The translations under genes were made by a program, and so were the position numbers. From Streptomyces radicis (GTDB taxonomy: Bacteria; Actinomycetota; Actinomycetes; Streptomycetales; Streptomycetaceae): DNA of 64,000 nt. The notes under the pieces were generated by a model that was not told the origin of the DNA, searched no databases, and saw only the letters and a program-made list of their open reading frames with translations. Where the stretch lies: assembly GCF_003626575.1 (NCBI RefSeq), contig NZ_RBDY01000017.1, forward strand, positions 1 through 64,000, given 5' to 3'. Shown piece by piece: positions 43,982-52,333 of the stretch (its first letter is position 1; each line of letters opens with the position of its first letter).

Positions 43982-44021
43982 GTCGAGGGCCGGGGGCGGC
44001 ACATCGCCCCCGGCCCTCGAC
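43982..44021 (+). terminator. Terminator after rpsP-khpA
   Basis: A perfect 17-bp stem, GTCGAGGGCCGGGGGCG with CGCCCCCGGCCCTCGAC, closes a GCACAT loop 17 bases after the khpA stop. It separates rpsP-khpA from rimM-trmD, or attenuates between them. Confidence 0.85.
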
Positions 44022-44095
44022 GCGTCGGCCCGCCCGAGAGTGCCGAGAGCAGAATTCCCGAAGCAGAACTCCGAGAGCGGTAGGACCCCATCACA

Positions 44096-44629
44096 GTGGA
44101 ACTCGTCGTCGCCCGCATCGGCCGCGCCCACGGCATCAAGGGCGAGGTCAGCGTCGAACTCCGCACCGACGAGCCGGAGACGCGCCTCGCGCCCGGCGCC
44201 GTCCTGGCCACGGACCCGGCCACGGTGGGCCCGTTGACCATCGAGAGCGGCCGCGTGCACAGCGGTCGGCTCCTGCTGCGCTTCGCCGGGGTGGGCGACC
44301 GCACCGCCGCGGAGGCGCTGCGCAACACCCTGCTGATCGCCGACGTCGACCCGGAGGAACTCCCCGACGACCCCGAGGAGTTCTACGACCACCAGCTGAT
44401 CGGGCTCGACGCGGTCACCGGGGACGGCGCGGCCGTCGGCACCGTCACCGACGTCGCGCACCTGCCGGGCCATGACCTCCTGGTGGTCGAGCGGCCCGAC
44501 GGCGAGGAGGCGCTCATCCCGTTCGTCGGGGAGATCGTCCCCGAGATCGATCTCGCGGGCGGCCGCCTCGTGGTGAACCCCCCGCCGGGGCTGCTCGGCG
44601 GTGGTGCCGCGGACGGCGGCGCCGCATGA
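44096..44629 (+). CDS. rimM: Ribosome maturation factor RimM
   Basis: This 177-aa 30S assembly factor has the N-terminal barrel (LVVARIGRAHGIKGEVSVEL) and the C-terminal PRC barrel (EFYDHQLIGLDAVTGDGAAV, ALIPFVGEIVPEIDLAGGRL). GTG start with AGGA ten bases upstream. It overlaps trmD by ATGA. Confidence 0.96.
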   Translation: MELVVARIGRAHGIKGEVSVELRTDEPETRLAPGAVLATDPATVGPLTIESGRVHSGRLLLRFAGVGDRTAAEALRNTLLIADVDPEELPDDPEEFYDHQLIGLDAVTGDGAAVGTVTDVAHLPGHDLLVVERPDGEEALIPFVGEIVPEIDLAGGRLVVNPPPGLLGGGAADGGAA

Positions 44630-45438
44630 GGCTCGACGTCGTCACGATCTTCCCCGAGTACCTGGAGCCGCTCGACGTCTCGCTGGTCGGCAAGGCGCGC
44701 GCGGCGGGGCTGCTCGACGTGCGCGTGCACGACCTGCGGCGTTTCACCCATGACCGGCACCACACGGTGGACGACACCCCGTACGGCGGCGGCCCCGGCA
44801 TGGTCATGAAGCCCGAGCCCTGGGGCGAGGCGCTGGACACGGTGCTGGCCTCGGGCGCCCCCGCGAAGCCGGTGATCGTCGTGCCGACGCCCAGCGGCCG
44901 ACCGTTCACCCAGGATCTCGCGCAGCGGCTCGCGGGGGAGGAGTGGCTGATCTTCACCCCCGCCCGCTACGAGGGCATCGACCGGCGCGTGATCGAGGAG
45001 TACGGCGCCCGGTTCGACGTGCGCGAGGTCTCCATCGGCGACTATGTGCTGGCCGGGGGCGAGGCCCCGGTGCTGGTGATGGTCGAGGCCGTGGCCCGGC
45101 TGCTGCCCGGCGTGCTGGGGAACGCCGACTCGCACCGCGACGACTCGTTCGCGCCGGGCGCCATGGCCGGGCTGCTCGAGGGCCCGGTCTACACCAAGCC
45201 GCCGGAGTGGCGCGGGCGGGCCGTCCCCGAGGTGCTGATCAGCGGCCACCACGGGCGGATCGCCCGCTGGCGGCGGGACGAGGCGCTGCGCCGCACCAGC
45301 GACAACCGACCCGATCTGATCGAACGCTGCGACCCCGCGTCCCTGGACAAGCACGACCGCGCGGCCCTCGTGGAGCTGGGCTGGGTGCCGGGGGACGACG
45401 GGCGATTTGGGCGCGCGTCGGACCGCGTGGAACAATAG
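44626..45438 (+). CDS. trmD: tRNA (guanine(37)-N(1))-methyltransferase
   Basis: This 270-aa SPOUT-class enzyme methylates G37 next to the anticodon and prevents frameshifting. It shows RLDVVTIFPEYLEPL at the start, DDTPYGGGPGMVMKPEP, the trefoil-knot segment EEYGARFDVREVSIGDYVL with AGGEAPVLVMVEAVARLLPG, and PPEWRGRAVPEVLISGHH. The gene is coupled to rimM and followed by rplS. Confidence 0.97.
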   Translation: MRLDVVTIFPEYLEPLDVSLVGKARAAGLLDVRVHDLRRFTHDRHHTVDDTPYGGGPGMVMKPEPWGEALDTVLASGAPAKPVIVVPTPSGRPFTQDLAQRLAGEEWLIFTPARYEGIDRRVIEEYGARFDVREVSIGDYVLAGGEAPVLVMVEAVARLLPGVLGNADSHRDDSFAPGAMAGLLEGPVYTKPPEWRGRAVPEVLISGHHGRIARWRRDEALRRTSDNRPDLIERCDPASLDKHDRAALVELGWVPGDDGRFGRASDRVEQ

Positions 45439-45579
45439 GGCGCTGGCCCTCGTCCGGCGCGTGACCCTGCCACAGGGGGATCGCCGCCCGCCGGTGCGAC
45501 CGGGCCGCTTCCGTCCCATTCACGTATCACGATCGTTTCCGTCGATGACCTGTGGCATCGGCGAGGAGAGCAGCAGGCC

Positions 45580-45927
45580 ATGAACCTCCTGGACAGTGTC
45601 GACTCCGCCTCCCTGCGGGACAACATCCCGGCCTTCAGGCCCGGGGACACGGTCAACGTCCACGTCCGCGTCATCGAGGGCAACCGCTCCCGTGTGCAGC
45701 AGTTCAAGGGCGTGGTGATCCGCCGCCAGGGCTCCGGGATCCGGGAGACCTTCACCGTGCGCAAGGTGAGCTTCGGCGTCGGCGTGGAGCGCACGTTCCC
45801 CGTGCACACCCCCGTGGTGGAGAAGATCGAGGTCGTGACCCGCGGCGCCGTCCGCCGCGCGAAGCTGTACTACCTGCGGAACCTCCGTGGCAAGGCCGCC
45901 AAGATCAAGGAGAAGCGGGAGAACTGA
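45580..45927 (+). CDS. rplS: 50S ribosomal protein L19
   Basis: This 115-aa protein has the L19 core FRPGDTVNVHVRVIEGNRSR, VQQFKGVVIRRQGSGIRETF and VERTFPVHTPVVEKIEV. It has a good GAGGAGAG ribosome-binding site. It precedes the signal peptidase cluster by 30 bases, a conserved Streptomyces arrangement. Confidence 0.97.
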   Translation: MNLLDSVDSASLRDNIPAFRPGDTVNVHVRVIEGNRSRVQQFKGVVIRRQGSGIRETFTVRKVSFGVGVERTFPVHTPVVEKIEVVTRGAVRRAKLYYLRNLRGKAAKIKEKREN

Positions 45928-45957
45928 GCGGTCCCGTCTCCCGGTTACCATCACGGC

Positions 45958-46659
45958 GTGACCGAATCCGACGCACAACCTCAGGAGCGCGATCGCCCCG
46001 CAAGACCCCAGAAGGGGTGGCGGCGGTGGTCGCGCTCGGTGCGTCTGTGGGTGGTGGTGGCGCTGAGCACGGTGGTGCTCACCATGCTCACCAACGCCTT
46101 TGTGATGCAGCCCTTCCTGATCCCCAGCGGATCGATGGAGGGCACCCTCCAGGTCGGCGACCGCGTGGTCGTCAACAAGCTGGCGTACCGCTTCGGCGGT
46201 GAGATCGAGCGGGGGGACGTCATCGTCTTCGACGGAGCCGGATCGTTCACCGCGGAGCAGTCGGATCCGGGGCTGCTCGGCGGGCTGCTGCGCACGGCGG
46301 GCGCCGCGGTGGGGCTGTCCCCGTCCTCGGACACCGACTATGTGAAGCGGGTCATCGGCGTCGGCGGGGACCGCGTGCGCTGCTGCGACAGCCAGGGGCG
46401 GATCGAGGTCAACGGCGAGCCGCTGGACGAGCCGTATCTCTATCCAGGGGACAAGCCTTCGAATGTCACGTTTGATATCCGAGTGCCCGAGGGACGGTTG
46501 TGGGTGATGGGTGACCACCGTTCCGACTCGGCGGACTCCAGGGAGTACCTCGGCTCCCCGGGGGGCGGCACCGTTCCCGTGGACCGGGTGATCGGCCGGG
46601 TCGAGTTGATCGGGTGGCCGGTGGACCGCTGGGGCTGGCTGCGGTCGGCCCATGGGTGA
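45958..46659 (+). CDS. lepB: Signal peptidase I, paralogue 1 (SipW position)
   Basis: This 233-aa membrane serine protease removes secretory signal peptides. One N-terminal transmembrane helix (about 25-50: LWVVVALSTVVLTMLTNAFV) is followed by the catalytic Ser in IPSGSMEGTLQVGDRVVVNK, the Lys in YVKRVIGVGGDRV, and GDHRSDSADSRE. There is no second membrane helix at the C-terminus. TACCAT at 45946-45951 lies six bases before the GTG, suggesting a separate leaderless promoter. It overlaps the next lepB by eight bases. Confidence 0.95.
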   Translation: MTESDAQPQERDRPARPQKGWRRWSRSVRLWVVVALSTVVLTMLTNAFVMQPFLIPSGSMEGTLQVGDRVVVNKLAYRFGGEIERGDVIVFDGAGSFTAEQSDPGLLGGLLRTAGAAVGLSPSSDTDYVKRVIGVGGDRVRCCDSQGRIEVNGEPLDEPYLYPGDKPSNVTFDIRVPEGRLWVMGDHRSDSADSREYLGSPGGGTVPVDRVIGRVELIGWPVDRWGWLRSAHG

Positions 46660-47824
46660 GCGCGGCAAGCCGCGGGCGTCCCGCCGCCGCGCGCCGGAGC
46701 CCTCGCCACCCGACGACCTCGCCGCCGGGCCGTCGGATCCGGGCGAGCCGCACCCGACGCTGCGCGGCCCGGGGGAGGGGCGCGCCGACCGACGGCGGGC
46801 GGCCAAGCGGATCAAGCGCCGCAGGCGGCTGAGGACCACCAGGGAGATACCGATCCTCATAGGCACCGCGCTGCTCATCGCGCTGGTGCTCAAGACCTTT
46901 CTGGTCCAGGCGTTCGTCATCCCCTCCGGATCGATGGAGGAAACGATTCGCGTGGACGACCGCGTGCTCGTGGACAAGCTGACGCCGTGGTTCGGCTGGG
47001 AGCCCTCGCGCGGCGAGGTGGTGGTCTTCAAGGACCCGGGCGGCTGGCTCGAGACCTCCGGCACGGAGGAGAGCACCGATCAAGGCCCCTTTGGGATCCG
47101 GCACATCCGATCGGCACTGACCTGGATCGGTCTGCTGCCGAGCGCGGACGATCAGGATCTGATCAAGCGGGTCATCGGAGTCGGCGGTGACACGGTGGTC
47201 TGCTGCGACCCGGAGGGCCGGGTCATGGTGAACGGCGTCCCGCTGGAGGAGCCGTACCTCTACCCCGGCGATCCGCCGTCCCAGATCGAGTTCGACGTGA
47301 CGGTCCCGGAGGGGCGGATCTTCGTCATGGGCGATCACCGGTCGAACTCGGCCGATTCCCGTTATCACCTGGACGAGGACGGACATGGGACCGTCCCCGA
47401 GGACCTGGTCGTCGGGCGCGCGATGGTGATCGCCTGGCCGTTCGGGCACTGGAAAGGGCTGGACGGCACGGACGCGTTCTCCTCCGTGCCCGACGCCGCG
47501 CCGACGGAGGGCGCCGTCGACGCCCGGGCGTACCAGGGGGAGAATGGCCCCCGCGAAGAGAACGAATTGGCGCGACTCCCGATCCCTGCGGAACTCCCGC
47601 TCGTTATGGGAGTGGTGGGCCTGTTGCGACGTCGGGACAGGCTCGACGGCCCGGAGCGGAGCGTGAGGAGCGAATGTGGGGGACGTAGCGGTGGGTGCCC
47701 GGTCCGGCGCGGAAGACCCGGAGGACCGTCCGGTGAATCCCGGCCCTGGAGGCGCACCCGGCGAAGAACCCCGCGGCGCCGACCTGGGGCGCGCGCCCCG
47801 GGAGGGCGGCCCGATCCCGGGTGA
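46652..47824 (+). CDS. lepB: Signal peptidase I, paralogue 2 (SipX position)
   Basis: This frame gives 390 aa. A roughly 65-residue basic N-terminus precedes one transmembrane helix (IPILIGTALLIALVLKTFLV), Ser in VIPSGSMEETIRVDDRVLVD, Lys in LIKRVIGVGGDTV, and GDHRSNSADSRYH. A hydrophobic PAELPLVMGVVGLLRR near residue 313 may be the second membrane segment. Beyond it the sequence becomes Arg/Pro/Gly-rich, as out-of-frame DNA would, and runs 149 bases into the next lepB. The normal stop therefore seems to have been lost, perhaps by a small indel. Confidence 0.88.
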   Translation: MGERGKPRASRRRAPEPSPPDDLAAGPSDPGEPHPTLRGPGEGRADRRRAAKRIKRRRRLRTTREIPILIGTALLIALVLKTFLVQAFVIPSGSMEETIRVDDRVLVDKLTPWFGWEPSRGEVVVFKDPGGWLETSGTEESTDQGPFGIRHIRSALTWIGLLPSADDQDLIKRVIGVGGDTVVCCDPEGRVMVNGVPLEEPYLYPGDPPSQIEFDVTVPEGRIFVMGDHRSNSADSRYHLDEDGHGTVPEDLVVGRAMVIAWPFGHWKGLDGTDAFSSVPDAAPTEGAVDARAYQGENGPREENELARLPIPAELPLVMGVVGLLRRRDRLDGPERSVRSECGGRSGGCPVRRGRPGGPSGESRPWRRTRRRTPRRRPGARAPGGRPDPG

Positions 47825-48842
47825 CGCCGCCGCCCGCGAGGCGGAGGGCGACCCGGGCCGCGACCCCGATGACCGCGCGGGCCCGGGCCCCGAGCCGTCC
47901 GACGCCGCGTCCGACGACGGGGCGGAGCTCGCCGCGGACGCCCGGGGTGGGCGCCGGGGCAGGCGCCTCAAGCGCGAGGTGAAGCAGCGCTCCTTCTGGA
48001 AGGAGCTGCCCATCCTGATCGGCATCGCCATCGTGCTGGCGCTGGTGATCAAGACGTTCCTGATGCAGGCGTTCTCCATCCCCTCCAACTCCATGCAGAA
48101 CACCCTCCAGGAGGGTGACCGCGTGCTCGTGGACAAGCTCACGCCCTGGTTCGGCAGCGAGCCCGAGCGCGGTGAGGTGGTGGTCTTCCACGACCCGGGC
48201 GGCTGGCTCGGGGAGGCGCCGGAGGGGGGCGGCGGGCTCGGCGGCGCCGTGCAGAGCGCGTTGAGCTTCATCGGGCTGATGCCATCGGCCGAGGACCAGG
48301 ACCTGATCAAGCGCGTGATCGCCGTCGGCGGTGACACCGTCGCGTGCGAGGAGGGCGGCGAGGTCCAGGTCAACGGCGAGCCGCTGGACGAGAGCGAGTA
48401 CCTCTTCCCCGGGAACACCCCTTGTGGCGACCGGCCGTTCGGCCCCATCGAGATCCCCGAGGGGCGGCTGTGGGTGATGGGCGACCACCGCCAGGACTCG
48501 CTCGACTCCCGGTACCACCAGAACCTCGAGGGCGGCGGCACCGTCTCGGAGGACGACGTGGTCGGGCGCGCCATCGTCATCGCGTGGCCGATCGACCGCT
48601 GGGGAACGCTGCCCGTCCCCGACAGCTACGGCTCGGTGGGCGCCGCGGCGATGGCCGCCACGCCCGCGGCGCTCGGCGTGGCCGGGGCGGTGCCGCTCGT
48701 GCTGATGCGCCGCAGGCGGCTGCTGAGGAAGGCGGCGGAGGCCGCGCCCGTGGCCGGTGAGCCCGCGCCCTGGGCCGCGGGGCGCGCGCCGGAGGCCGGG
48801 CCAGAGGCGAGGCCCGAGATGGGGGAGACCCCGCAGCGCTGA
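47676..48842 (+). CDS. lepB: Signal peptidase I, paralogue 3 (SipY position)
   Basis: This 388-aa protein has an acidic, Pro/Gly-rich cytoplasmic N-terminus of about 105 residues. A transmembrane helix (LPILIGIAIVLALVIKTFLM), Ser in SIPSNSMQNTLQEGDRVLVD, Lys in LIKRVIAVGGDTVACE and GDHRQDSLDSRYH follow. A second C-terminal transmembrane helix lies at about 325-350 (AAAMAATPAALGVAGAVPLV). GTG 47676 has GGAG five bases upstream although it lies 149 bases inside the upstream frame. Confidence 0.93.
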   Translation: MGDVAVGARSGAEDPEDRPVNPGPGGAPGEEPRGADLGRAPREGGPIPGDAAAREAEGDPGRDPDDRAGPGPEPSDAASDDGAELAADARGGRRGRRLKREVKQRSFWKELPILIGIAIVLALVIKTFLMQAFSIPSNSMQNTLQEGDRVLVDKLTPWFGSEPERGEVVVFHDPGGWLGEAPEGGGGLGGAVQSALSFIGLMPSAEDQDLIKRVIAVGGDTVACEEGGEVQVNGEPLDESEYLFPGNTPCGDRPFGPIEIPEGRLWVMGDHRQDSLDSRYHQNLEGGGTVSEDDVVGRAIVIAWPIDRWGTLPVPDSYGSVGAAAMAATPAALGVAGAVPLVLMRRRRLLRKAAEAAPVAGEPAPWAAGRAPEAGPEARPEMGETPQR

Positions 48843-48899
48843 CCCCGTCACCCGGGGTGGATAGGGTCGCCTTCCGACCATTGATCGGAGGGGGGCCTG

Positions 48900-49649
48900 A
48901 TGAGCGGATCCATACGGGGGCGGGGGCGAGTGGGCCGCGTGCTGTCCGGAGCCGCGGTGGGGGTCGGCTGTGTCCTGCTGCTCGGCGGCTTCGTGCTGGC
49001 CGCGATCCTGTACCAGCCGTATGCCGTGCCCACGGACTCGATGGCGCCCGCCGTGGTCGCGGGGGACCGGGTGCTGGCGCAGCGCATCGACGGCGGCGAG
49101 GTCCACAGGGGCGATGTGGTCGTCTTCAAGGACGCCACATGGGGCGAGTCCCTGATGATCAAGCGCGTGGTGGGGATGGGGGGCGACGTCGTCGCGTGCT
49201 GCGACGAGAACGGCCGGCTCACGGTGAACGGCGAGCCGGTGGACGAGCCCTATCTGGCGGACACCGAGAACCCCGCGTCGAGCACCGGCTTCGACACCGA
49301 GGTGCCCGAGGGGGAGCTGTTCCTGCTGGGGGACGACCGGGCGGACTCGCTCGACTCCCGCAGCCTGCTGACCGAGGCGGGTGGCGGCACCGTGCCCGCC
49401 GACGCGGTCTCGGGGCGGGTCGAGGCCGTGGTGTGGCCGCTTGAACGGTTCGGCCAGCTGGGGCGGGCCACGGGCTTCGCGGAACAGCCCGGCGGGATCT
49501 CGGCCGCGGGGCCGCTCCGGCCGCTGTTCCAGGTGATCTGCGCGGGTGCGGTGCTGATCGTCGTCGGGGCCGTCCATCCCACGGTGGCCCGCCTGAGGTC
49601 CCGGTCAGGACCGCCACGGCGTGCGGATGTCTCAGGTGACGCACAATGA
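48900..49649 (+). CDS. lepB: Signal peptidase I, paralogue 4 (SipZ position)
   Basis: This 249-aa protease has an N-terminal transmembrane helix (GVGCVLLLGGFVLAAILY), Ser in VPTDSMAPAVVAGDRVLAQR, Lys in MIKRVVGMGGDVVACC, GDDRADSLDSR, and a C-terminal helix (PLFQVICAGAVLIVVGAV). The Ser motif is PTDSM instead of PSGSM, the most diverged of the four. A very strong GGAGGGGGG ribosome-binding site precedes the ATG. Confidence 0.94.
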   Translation: MSGSIRGRGRVGRVLSGAAVGVGCVLLLGGFVLAAILYQPYAVPTDSMAPAVVAGDRVLAQRIDGGEVHRGDVVVFKDATWGESLMIKRVVGMGGDVVACCDENGRLTVNGEPVDEPYLADTENPASSTGFDTEVPEGELFLLGDDRADSLDSRSLLTEAGGGTVPADAVSGRVEAVVWPLERFGQLGRATGFAEQPGGISAAGPLRPLFQVICAGAVLIVVGAVHPTVARLRSRSGPPRRADVSGDAQ

Positions 49650-49677
49650 GGGGACGCACGGCTGAAGGGGTAACGCC

Positions 49678-50013
49678 ATGAGTGCCGAGGACCTCGAAAA
49701 GTACGAGACCGAGATGGAGCTCAAGCTCTACCGGGAGTACCGGGATGTGGTCGGCCTCTTCACATATGTGATCGAGACCGAGCGGCGCTTCTACCTCACC
49801 AATGACTACGAGATGCAGGTTCACTCGGTCCAGGGAGAGGTGTTCTTCGAGGTCTCGATGGCGGATGCCTGGGTCTGGGACATGTACAGACCGGCGAGGT
49901 TCGTCAAGCAGGTGCGGGTGTTGACGTTCAAGGACGTGAACATTGAGGAGCTGAACCGCAGCGAGTTGGACCTTCCCGAGGACTCGGGCTTCGGCGGCGG
50001 CCGGAACGCCTGA
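49678..50013 (+). CDS. DUF2469 family protein
   Basis: This 111-aa protein has very high similarity to a small actinobacterial family (SAEDLEKYETEMELKLYREY, TERRFYLTNDYEMQVHSVQG, DAWVWDMYRPARFVKQVRVL). It is acidic, soluble, without cysteines, and its function is unknown. It lies 28 bases after the fourth lepB. In most streptomycetes yraN follows it in the same direction; here an M23 peptidase gene does. Confidence 0.93.
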   Translation: MSAEDLEKYETEMELKLYREYRDVVGLFTYVIETERRFYLTNDYEMQVHSVQGEVFFEVSMADAWVWDMYRPARFVKQVRVLTFKDVNIEELNRSELDLPEDSGFGGGRNA

Positions 50014-50044
50014 TCGACCGGCGTCACTCGATCGGGGGACAGGG

Positions 50045-50071
50045 TTTTCCACAGATCCCGCGTTGTCCACA
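50045..50071 (+). promoter_or_regulatory. Pair of DnaA-box-like sequences
   Basis: TTTTCCACA (50045-50053) and TTGTCCACA (50063-50071) lie 18 bases apart start to start. The second equals the preferred Streptomyces DnaA box. They sit in the gap between the DUF2469 gene and the M23 gene, about 25 bases after the DUF2469 stop. Confidence 0.4.
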
Positions 50072-50121
50072 GATTCGCGAGCGGCCCGTCACGGAGGGTC
50101 ACGGCCAGGCATCCTGGGGTC

Positions 50122-51237
50122 ATGACACTCGTCGCCACGCTGCTCAGCACGTTCCTGTTCGGCGTCTCCCCCGAGGCCGCCGCCTGGCCGGTCCCCGGCG
50201 CCTCGGGCGCCTCCCGCCCCCTGATCGCCCGAGGCTTCGAGCCGCCGCCCCAGCCTTGGTCGGCGGGCCACCGCGGGGTCGATCTGATCACCCGCGCGGG
50301 AGCCGAGGTCCGCGCGGCCGTCGCGGGCCGCGTGGTCTTCGCCGGGTCGGTGGCCGGGCGGGGGGTGATCAGCATCGAGCTGCCCACGGGGCCCGAGGGA
50401 GGACCCGCGCCCCGCGTCACCTACGAGCCGGTGCGGGCGTCGGTCGCCGTGGGCGACGAGGTCGCGGCGGGGGACGTCGTCGGCAGGCTGGCCGAGGGCC
50501 CGTTCCACTGCGCCGAGCCCTGTCTGCACTGGGGGCTGCGGGTGGGCGAGACCTATCGAGACCCACTCTCGCTCCTCCCGGAGCGGCTGCTACGCCGGGG
50601 CCCCTCCCGGCTGCTGCCGACCACCGGCGTGCCCGTCCCCGGGGAGGCAGGAGACCCCGTCGAGGGCAACCCGGACGGCGAGGTCGGCGATCACCTCGGG
50701 GGTCGGCGACCCGGGGCGGCCGAGGTGGCGCACCGCCGCGTCGACCACGCCCTGGAGCAGCGCCGCGACCAGGCGCGGCTCCTCGTGGCCGAGTCGTCCG
50801 AGCACGTCGACGAGCATGCCGAGCAGCCCGCCCCGCGCCGCATGGGCGCGCTCCGCGGCCGCCTCGTCCAGCTCGCGCGCGGCGCAGGCCAGTACGGCTC
50901 GGTGCCGCTCGTCCACCGCGAGGGCCAGCTGGACCCGCACAAAGGACTCCGCCTTGGCGCGGGGCGTGGGCGCCGCGTCCATCGCGGCCGCCACCCGGGC
51001 GGCCCCCGGGGGAGGTCCCGCGCGCACAGCTCCTCGACCAGGGCCGCGCGCGAGGGGAAGTGCTCATGGACCGCGGAGGCGGCCAGCCCGGTGCGCTCGG
51101 CGAGCGCGGGAAAGGTCAGCGCCCGGGGGCCGCCCTCCGCCAGCAGCGATCCGGCCGCGTCCAGCAGGGCGGCGTGCCGCTTTCTGCGGCGCTCGGCCGC
51201 CTCGGCCGTGGGGATCCTGGACACGCCCTCACTTTAG
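50122..51237 (+). CDS. M23-family (LytM-like) metallopeptidase, with overlong C-terminus
   Basis: The first 170 codons encode an exported LytM-type peptidoglycan endopeptidase domain: a signal peptide (LVATLLSTFLFGVSPEAAA), the zinc ligands in GHRGVDLITRAGAEVRAAVA (H-x3-D), and HWGLRVGETYRDPLSLLP near residue 142. Beyond about residue 180 the frame stays open across the antisense TetR gene and its residues look like antisense translation. The true product probably ended near 50650-50750, so the stop seems lost or the boundary is altered. Genes of this type usually lie next to rpsB; here it is beside the DUF2469 gene. Confidence 0.8.
   Translation: MTLVATLLSTFLFGVSPEAAAWPVPGASGASRPLIARGFEPPPQPWSAGHRGVDLITRAGAEVRAAVAGRVVFAGSVAGRGVISIELPTGPEGGPAPRVTYEPVRASVAVGDEVAAGDVVGRLAEGPFHCAEPCLHWGLRVGETYRDPLSLLPERLLRRGPSRLLPTTGVPVPGEAGDPVEGNPDGEVGDHLGGRRPGAAEVAHRRVDHALEQRRDQARLLVAESSEHVDEHAEQPAPRRMGALRGRLVQLARGAGQYGSVPLVHREGQLDPHKGLRLGAGRGRRVHRGRHPGGPRGRSRAHSSSTRAAREGKCSWTAEAASPVRSASAGKVSARGPPSASSDPAASSRAACRFLRRSAASAVGILDTPSL
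50590..51224 (-). pseudogene. TetR-family regulator gene with a one-base frameshift
   Basis: From GTG 51224 the frame encodes a clear TetR HTH: LLDAAGSLLAEGGPRALTFP, ALAERTGLAASAVHEHFPSR and AALVEELCARDLPRG. There the frame turns into Arg/Ser/Pro-rich noise. In the next frame, from about 51010 down to a stop at 50590, the expected C-terminal domain continues: AARVAAAMDAAPTPRAKAES, RAVLACAARELDEAAAER, LLQGVVDAAVRHLG. The break is at the run of five C and five G at 51003-51012; one extra base would restore a single protein of about 210 aa. It is either a recent inactivation or an assembly error. Confidence 0.78.
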
Positions 51238-51339
51238 GGCGCGGGGGCCGGGCCGCCGGGCGGTTCACCCGGATGTGCGCCCCGCCGTCCACGGAAGGTG
51301 ACCCGCGCGGTGACCCGACCGGGGTCCCCGGCCGCCGCG

Positions 51340-52182
51340 TCAGCCGGTCACATCGGCGAGCTTGGCCCTCAGCTGGAGCACCGACTTGGTGTGGATCTGG
51401 CTCACCCGGCTCTCCGTCACGCCCAGCACCTCGCCGATCTCCGCGAGCGTCAGCCCCTCGTAGTAGTAGAGGGTCACCACGGTCTTCTCGCGCTCCGGCA
51501 GGGTGTTGACCGCGCGGGCCAGCAGGCGGCGCAGCTCGCGGTCCTCGGCCACCTCGACGGGATTGTCCGCGGCGGTGTCCTCCAGGGTGTCCATCAGGCT
51601 CAGCCGGTCACCGCCCTCGCCTCCCGCGTGCAGCAGCTCCTCGAGGGCCACGACGTTCGCCAGCGACAACTGACTGAAGACCGCGTGCAGTTCGTCCAGG
51701 GACACCCCCATCTCCGCGGCCACCTCCGGCTCGGAGGGGGTGCGGCGCAGGGACGCCTCGAGGGTGGCGTAGGCCCGCTCGATCGCCCGCGCCTTCTGCC
51801 GCACCGAGCGGGGGATCCAGTCGAGCGCCCGCAGCTCGTCGATCATCGCGCCCCTGATCCGCGTGATGGCGTACGTCTCGAACTTGATGGAACGGTCCGG
51901 GTCGAACTTCTCGATGGCGTCGATCAGTCCGAACACCCCTGAGGACACGAAGTCGGCCTGCTCCACATTGGGCGGCAGCCCCACGCTCACCCGGCCCGCC
52001 ACATACTTCACCAGCGGCGAGTAGTGGAGGATCAGCTGCTCCCGCAGCCGCTCGTCGCCGGTGGCCTTGTAGGCGTGCCACAGCTCGTCGAGCGCGGTGG
52101 ACGGGGCGGAGGGGGTGGCGCCCTCCGCCGCGGCCGGCGCTGCCGGAGCCGCGTGCCGAGGCCCCAAGGAGTGCTGTGGCAT
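51340..52182 (-). CDS. whiG: RNA polymerase sigma factor WhiG
   Basis: This 280-aa sigma factor of the FliA/sigma-28 group starts sporulation in aerial hyphae. Region 2 reads LVKYVAGRVSVGLPPNVEQA and FETYAITRIRGAMIDELRAL, and region 4 TVVTLYYYEGLTLAEIGEVL with TESRVSQIHTKSVLQLRAKL. It has the same length and nearly the same residues as S. coelicolor WhiG. It is read on the minus strand in the same direction as dprA, comM and yraN, with dprA upstream. Activity in the family is restrained by the anti-sigma RsiG with cyclic di-GMP. Confidence 0.96.
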   Translation of the reverse strand: MPQHSLGPRHAAPAAPAAAEGATPSAPSTALDELWHAYKATGDERLREQLILHYSPLVKYVAGRVSVGLPPNVEQADFVSSGVFGLIDAIEKFDPDRSIKFETYAITRIRGAMIDELRALDWIPRSVRQKARAIERAYATLEASLRRTPSEPEVAAEMGVSLDELHAVFSQLSLANVVALEELLHAGGEGGDRLSLMDTLEDTAADNPVEVAEDRELRRLLARAVNTLPEREKTVVTLYYYEGLTLAEIGEVLGVTESRVSQIHTKSVLQLRAKLADVTG

Positions 52183-52333
52183 GCGTTGTGTTGAGCCGAT
52201 CTGCGGGATTACGGGTGGGGGTGGGGGGTAACGCGACGGGGACTCTGTGAGCGTAGCGTGAGCACGGCGTAGCATTGCGCACGTCGAGGTCGGCGGCTAT
52301 GCGCAGATACGTTCCGCTGCGCGCACCGTGGGG

